The notes beneath the pieces were generated by a model, which ran no database searches, was not told the origin of the DNA, and worked only from the letters and a program-made list of their open reading frames with translations. From positions 1 through 8,459 of the forward strand of contig JARJMX020000192.1 in assembly GCA_029335925.2 (NCBI GenBank): a DNA stretch of 8,459 nt. The letters run 5' to 3'. The first letter of the stretch is position 1. The number at the start of each line of letters is the position of its first letter. Origin of the DNA: Gammaproteobacteria bacterium. GTDB taxonomy: Bacteria > Pseudomonadota > Gammaproteobacteria > Halothiobacillales > Halothiobacillaceae. This document shows, piece after piece, positions 6,323-8,459 of this stretch. The position numbers were made by a program, and so were the translations under genes.

Positions 6323-7570
6323 TTAGATGCTGCCGCGTCCGCCGCAGGTCGGGCATGTCTGGCAGAGCACGTGCTCAAGGCTCTCGCGCGTGCGCTTGCG
6401 GGTCATTTCGACGAGGCCCAGGCTCGAGACCTCGCACACCTTGGTCTTGGCGTGGTCGCGCTCCAGTCCCTTCTGCAGGGCACGCAGCACCTGCTGGCGG
6501 TGTTCTGGTTCCTGCATGTCGATGAAGTCGATAATGATGATGCCGCCGAGGTTGCGCAGCCTCAGCTGGCGGGCGATGGCCTGCGCCGCTTCGAGGTTGG
6601 TCTTGAAGATCGTCTCCTCGAGCGTGCGGTGGCCGACGTAAGCGCCCGTGTTGACGTCGATGGTGGTCATCGCCTCGGTCTGGTCGATGATCAGATAGCC
6701 ACCCGACTTGAGCGGCACTTTGCGCTCCAGCGCGCGCTGGATTTCCTCCTCGACGTTGTACAGCTCGAAGATCGGCCGCTCGCCGGTGTAGTGTTCCAGC
6801 AGCGGGAGCAGGTCCGGCTCCATACGCTCGGCGAAGTGGACGGCGCGGTGGTAGGTCTCGCGCGAGTCGATGCGTACCTTCTCTACCTCGCCGCCGACCA
6901 GGTCGCGCAGGGTGCGGAGTACGATCGGCAGGTCCTCATGCACCAGCCGGCCGACGGATACGCGCTGGGCGCGATCCGAAATGTCAGTCCACAGCTTGTG
7001 CAGAAAGAGCATGTCGCGGCGCAGGCTTTCCGCATCTACGCCCTCGGCGGCGGTGCGCACGATGAAGCCGCCGGGCACGGACTGCTCGGTCAGGATCTCC
7101 TGCAGCACGCGCTTGAGGCGAGTGCGCTCGGCCTCATCCTCGATCCGGCTGGAGACGCCAATGTTGCGTCCGCTTGGAAGGTAGACGAGATAGCGGCTGG
7201 GGATGGTGATCTCGGAGGTCAGACGCGCCCCCTTACTGCCGAGCGGCTCCTTGATCACCTGCACCAGAAGCTCTTGGCCTGCGCGCAGGATCTCCTGGAT
7301 CTGCGGCGGGGTGGTCTCCACCCCGGTCTGCTTCTCCTCCGGGGTCAGGTCGAGGTCGGAGACGTGCAGGAAGGCCGCGCGCTCCAGGCCGATGTCGATG
7401 AAGGCCGCCTCCATGCCCGGCAGCACGCGGCTCACCCGGCCCTTGTAGATGTTGCCGACGATGCCCCGGCTGCGTTGGCGCTCGATGGCGATCTCCTGCA
7501 GCACGCCGTTCTCGATGAAGGCGATGCGTGTCTCCTGCGGCGTGACATTGATCAGGATCTCTTGAGTCAT
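6323..7570 (-). CDS. rng: Ribonuclease G, truncated by an in-frame TAA after the zinc-link
   Basis: RNase G is the endoribonuclease of the RNase E/G family that matures the 5' end of 16S rRNA and degrades some mRNAs. The frame from ATG at 7570 (overlapping the maf stop) gives 415 residues against about 489 in E. coli. Visible parts are the N-terminal strand INVTPQETRIAFIENG, the S1 domain (about 38-125, with GIVGNIYKGRVSRVLPGMEA), the 5'-sensor region and the DNase I-like catalytic region. The metal ligands are D305 in TTIDVNTGAYVG and D348 in IIIDFIDMQ. The zinc-link CPTCGGRG follows (C406, C409). Translation then stops at TAA 6323-6325, where homologues carry lysine, and the family sequence resumes immediately in frame. 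The catalytic core is complete, but the small C-terminal domain used for oligomerisation would be missing. The cause may be a real nonsense mutation, readthrough or a base-call error; the sequence alone cannot decide. A longer frame upstream of 7570 is a shadow lying over maf. Confidence 0.93.
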   Translation of the reverse strand: MTQEILINVTPQETRIAFIENGVLQEIAIERQRSRGIVGNIYKGRVSRVLPGMEAAFIDIGLERAAFLHVSDLDLTPEEKQTGVETTPPQIQEILRAGQELLVQVIKEPLGSKGARLTSEITIPSRYLVYLPSGRNIGVSSRIEDEAERTRLKRVLQEILTEQSVPGGFIVRTAAEGVDAESLRRDMLFLHKLWTDISDRAQRVSVGRLVHEDLPIVLRTLRDLVGGEVEKVRIDSRETYHRAVHFAERMEPDLLPLLEHYTGERPIFELYNVEEEIQRALERKVPLKSGGYLIIDQTEAMTTIDVNTGAYVGHRTLEETIFKTNLEAAQAIARQLRLRNLGGIIIIDFIDMQEPEHRQQVLRALQKGLERDHAKTKVCEVSSLGLVEMTRKRTRESLEHVLCQTCPTCGGRGSI

Positions 7571-8151
7571 CCGGCGGTGCTCCAGAGGCGGAAGCCCGCC
7601 TGCTGCAAAAGCTCGGCCGTCTCGAACAGAGGCAGGCCCATGACCCCGGAGAAGCTGCCCTCGAGGCGGGTGATGAACACCGCGGCACGCCCCTGGATGG
7701 CATAGCCGCCGGCCTTGTCCTTCGGCTCCCCAGTTGCCCAGTAGGCGGCCAGCTCGGCATCCAGCAGGGGGCGGAAGTCCACGTGGCTGACCGAGAGGAA
7801 GGATCGGATCGAATCGTCCCAAGCCAGGGCCACGGCGGTGCAGACCTCGTGCCGGCGGCCCGACAGGCGGCGCAACATGACGAAGAAGTCCTCACGATCA
7901 CGCGGTTTGCCCAAGGGCTCACCGTCCAGGCTCACCAGGGTGTCCGCGGCGAGCACGGCCTGCCCCGGGGCGGCCTGGGAGCGCCCCGCCTCCGCCTTAG
8001 CCACCGCCAGGCGCAGGGCGGTCTCGGCCGCCGCCTCGCCGGGACGGGGTGACTCGTCCACCTCCACCGCCCGCAACTCGAACGCCACGCCGATCTGGCG
8101 CAGGAGCTCGGCGCGGCGGGGCGAGGTGGAGGCGAGGATCAAGCGTCTCAT
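7567..8151 (-). CDS. maf: Maf family nucleotide pyrophosphatase, YhdE type (dTTP/UTP)
   Basis: This is a 194-residue cytoplasmic house-cleaning enzyme. YhdE-type Maf proteins hydrolyse dTTP, UTP and modified pyrimidine triphosphates to the monophosphate and pyrophosphate. The N-terminal phosphate-binding motif LASTSPRR (residues 5-12), AADT with the presumed catalytic D70, LGKPRD (80-85) and GEPKDKAGGYAIQG (141-154, with Q153) are all present and intact. The YAIQG form points to the YhdE subgroup rather than the 7-methyl-GTP-acting YceF subgroup; that assignment is from family knowledge. Length is normal. The ATG overlaps the rlmH stop by four bases and has no clear Shine-Dalgarno sequence, and the TGA overlaps the rng start by four bases. 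Both ends therefore look translationally coupled. Confidence 0.95.
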   Translation of the reverse strand: MRRLILASTSPRRAELLRQIGVAFELRAVEVDESPRPGEAAAETALRLAVAKAEAGRSQAAPGQAVLAADTLVSLDGEPLGKPRDREDFFVMLRRLSGRRHEVCTAVALAWDDSIRSFLSVSHVDFRPLLDAELAAYWATGEPKDKAGGYAIQGRAAVFITRLEGSFSGVMGLPLFETAELLQQAGFRLWSTAG

Positions 8152-8459
8152 GCGCGATGATAGGGGTGATGGTTGAGCAGGCTCCAGGCCCGGTAGAGCT
8201 GTTCGGCGAGCAGGATGCGCACCAGCGGGTGAGGAAAGGTCAGAGGGGAGAGCGACCAGCGGGCATGAGCCTTATGCAACAGGGACTCGTCCAGCCCGTC
8301 CGGTCCGCCGACCAGCAGGGCCACATCAGCGTACTCCTGCAACCAGGTGCCGAGCCGACGGGCAAGCTCGGGCGTGTCCCAGGACTTGCCCAGCACGTCG
8401 AGGGCGACGACATAGGCCCCTTTGGGGATGGCCGCCCGGATGGCCTCAGCCTCCTCGCG
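8148..8459 (-). CDS. rlmH: RlmH, 23S rRNA (pseudouridine1915-N3)-methyltransferase, 5' end cut by the window edge
   Basis: RlmH is a SPOUT-class methyltransferase that uses S-adenosylmethionine to methylate pseudouridine 1915 in helix 69 of 23S rRNA on assembled 70S ribosomes. About 103 C-terminal residues of a protein normally near 155 are present, and the frame is open to the window edge, so the true start lies outside. Visible hallmarks are VVALDVLGKSWDTPELA, the SAM-binding LLVGGPDGL loop of the SPOUT knot, the SLSPLTFPHPLVRILLAEQL helix region and the family-typical end NHHPYHR. These match E. coli RlmH as I remember it almost position by position. A GTG at 8396 could be mistaken for a start, but conserved family sequence continues upstream of it. 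The TGA stop overlaps the maf start by ATGA. Confidence 0.96.
   Translation of the reverse strand, partial: REEAEAIRAAIPKGAYVVALDVLGKSWDTPELARRLGTWLQEYADVALLVGGPDGLDESLLHKAHARWSLSPLTFPHPLVRILLAEQLYRAWSLLNHHPYHRA

Noticed and set aside
6323..6325. Recoding of TAA as a sense codon in this organism
   Set aside because: The lipoprotein also ends in TAA and the other genes end in TGA or TAG at the expected places, so there is no sign of an altered genetic code.
6033..6356. Minus-strand 107-residue frame between rng and yhdP as a small gene
   Set aside because: It is out of frame with the recognisable RNase G C-terminus, which explains this segment fully.
6371..7705. Long plus-strand open frame opposite rng
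   Set aside because: It mirrors the codons of a strongly conserved RNase G on the other strand and its translation shows no family motif; long antisense frames are expected in GC-rich genes.
1..8459. Mobile element, CRISPR array, defence system or other novel multi-gene system
   Set aside because: No transposase, integrase, terminal repeats, repeat-spacer pattern or defence-type domains are seen; nearly all the sequence is explained by housekeeping genes and one relic.

Overview
The window is a high-GC chromosomal stretch of about 8.5 kb. Every gene I can support lies on the minus strand, so transcription runs from the high coordinates to the low ones. The order rlmH - maf (yhdE) - rng - yhdP - nitrilase is the conserved gammaproteobacterial housekeeping block also found in Pseudomonas. 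The GC-rich codon use and the protein matches suggest a gammaproteobacterium, possibly from the Chromatiales or a nearby group. The order-level placement is inference, because no rRNA or marker search was possible.

Right part (8459-6098): the 3' two thirds of rlmH (23S rRNA pseudouridine methyltransferase), maf (nucleotide pyrophosphatase) and rng (RNase G). rlmH/maf and maf/rng overlap by the 4 bases ATGA, which implies translational coupling. rng is interrupted by an in-frame TAA at 6323-6325, just after the zinc-link motif. The remaining 74 codons of a normal RNase G C-terminus follow in the same frame, up to a TGA at 6098.

Middle part (6090-1418): a 1287-residue YhdP/AsmA-like envelope protein, then a 270-residue Nit1-type carbon-nitrogen hydrolase, overlapping by ATGA. 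yhdP begins 7 bases after the original rng stop and has no visible Shine-Dalgarno sequence of its own. It also carries a run of nine C on its coding strand.

Left part (1386-1): a small membrane-anchored DUF3301-like protein whose reading frame runs 77 bases into the next gene, a small unassigned lipoprotein with a strong ribosome binding site, and then a badly decayed purT (formate-dependent GAR transformylase). The purT relic keeps only pieces of its N-terminus, middle and C-terminus, with one frame change and two internal stops. The last 157 bases hold nothing I can recognise.

The block joins rRNA/RNA maturation (RlmH, RNase G), nucleotide-pool or metabolite clean-up (Maf, Nit) and envelope lipid homeostasis (YhdP). 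I see no mobile element, CRISPR array, RNA gene or novel system. The main interest is gene decay: the purT relic and the precise nonsense codon in rng, which could be real mutation or consensus error.
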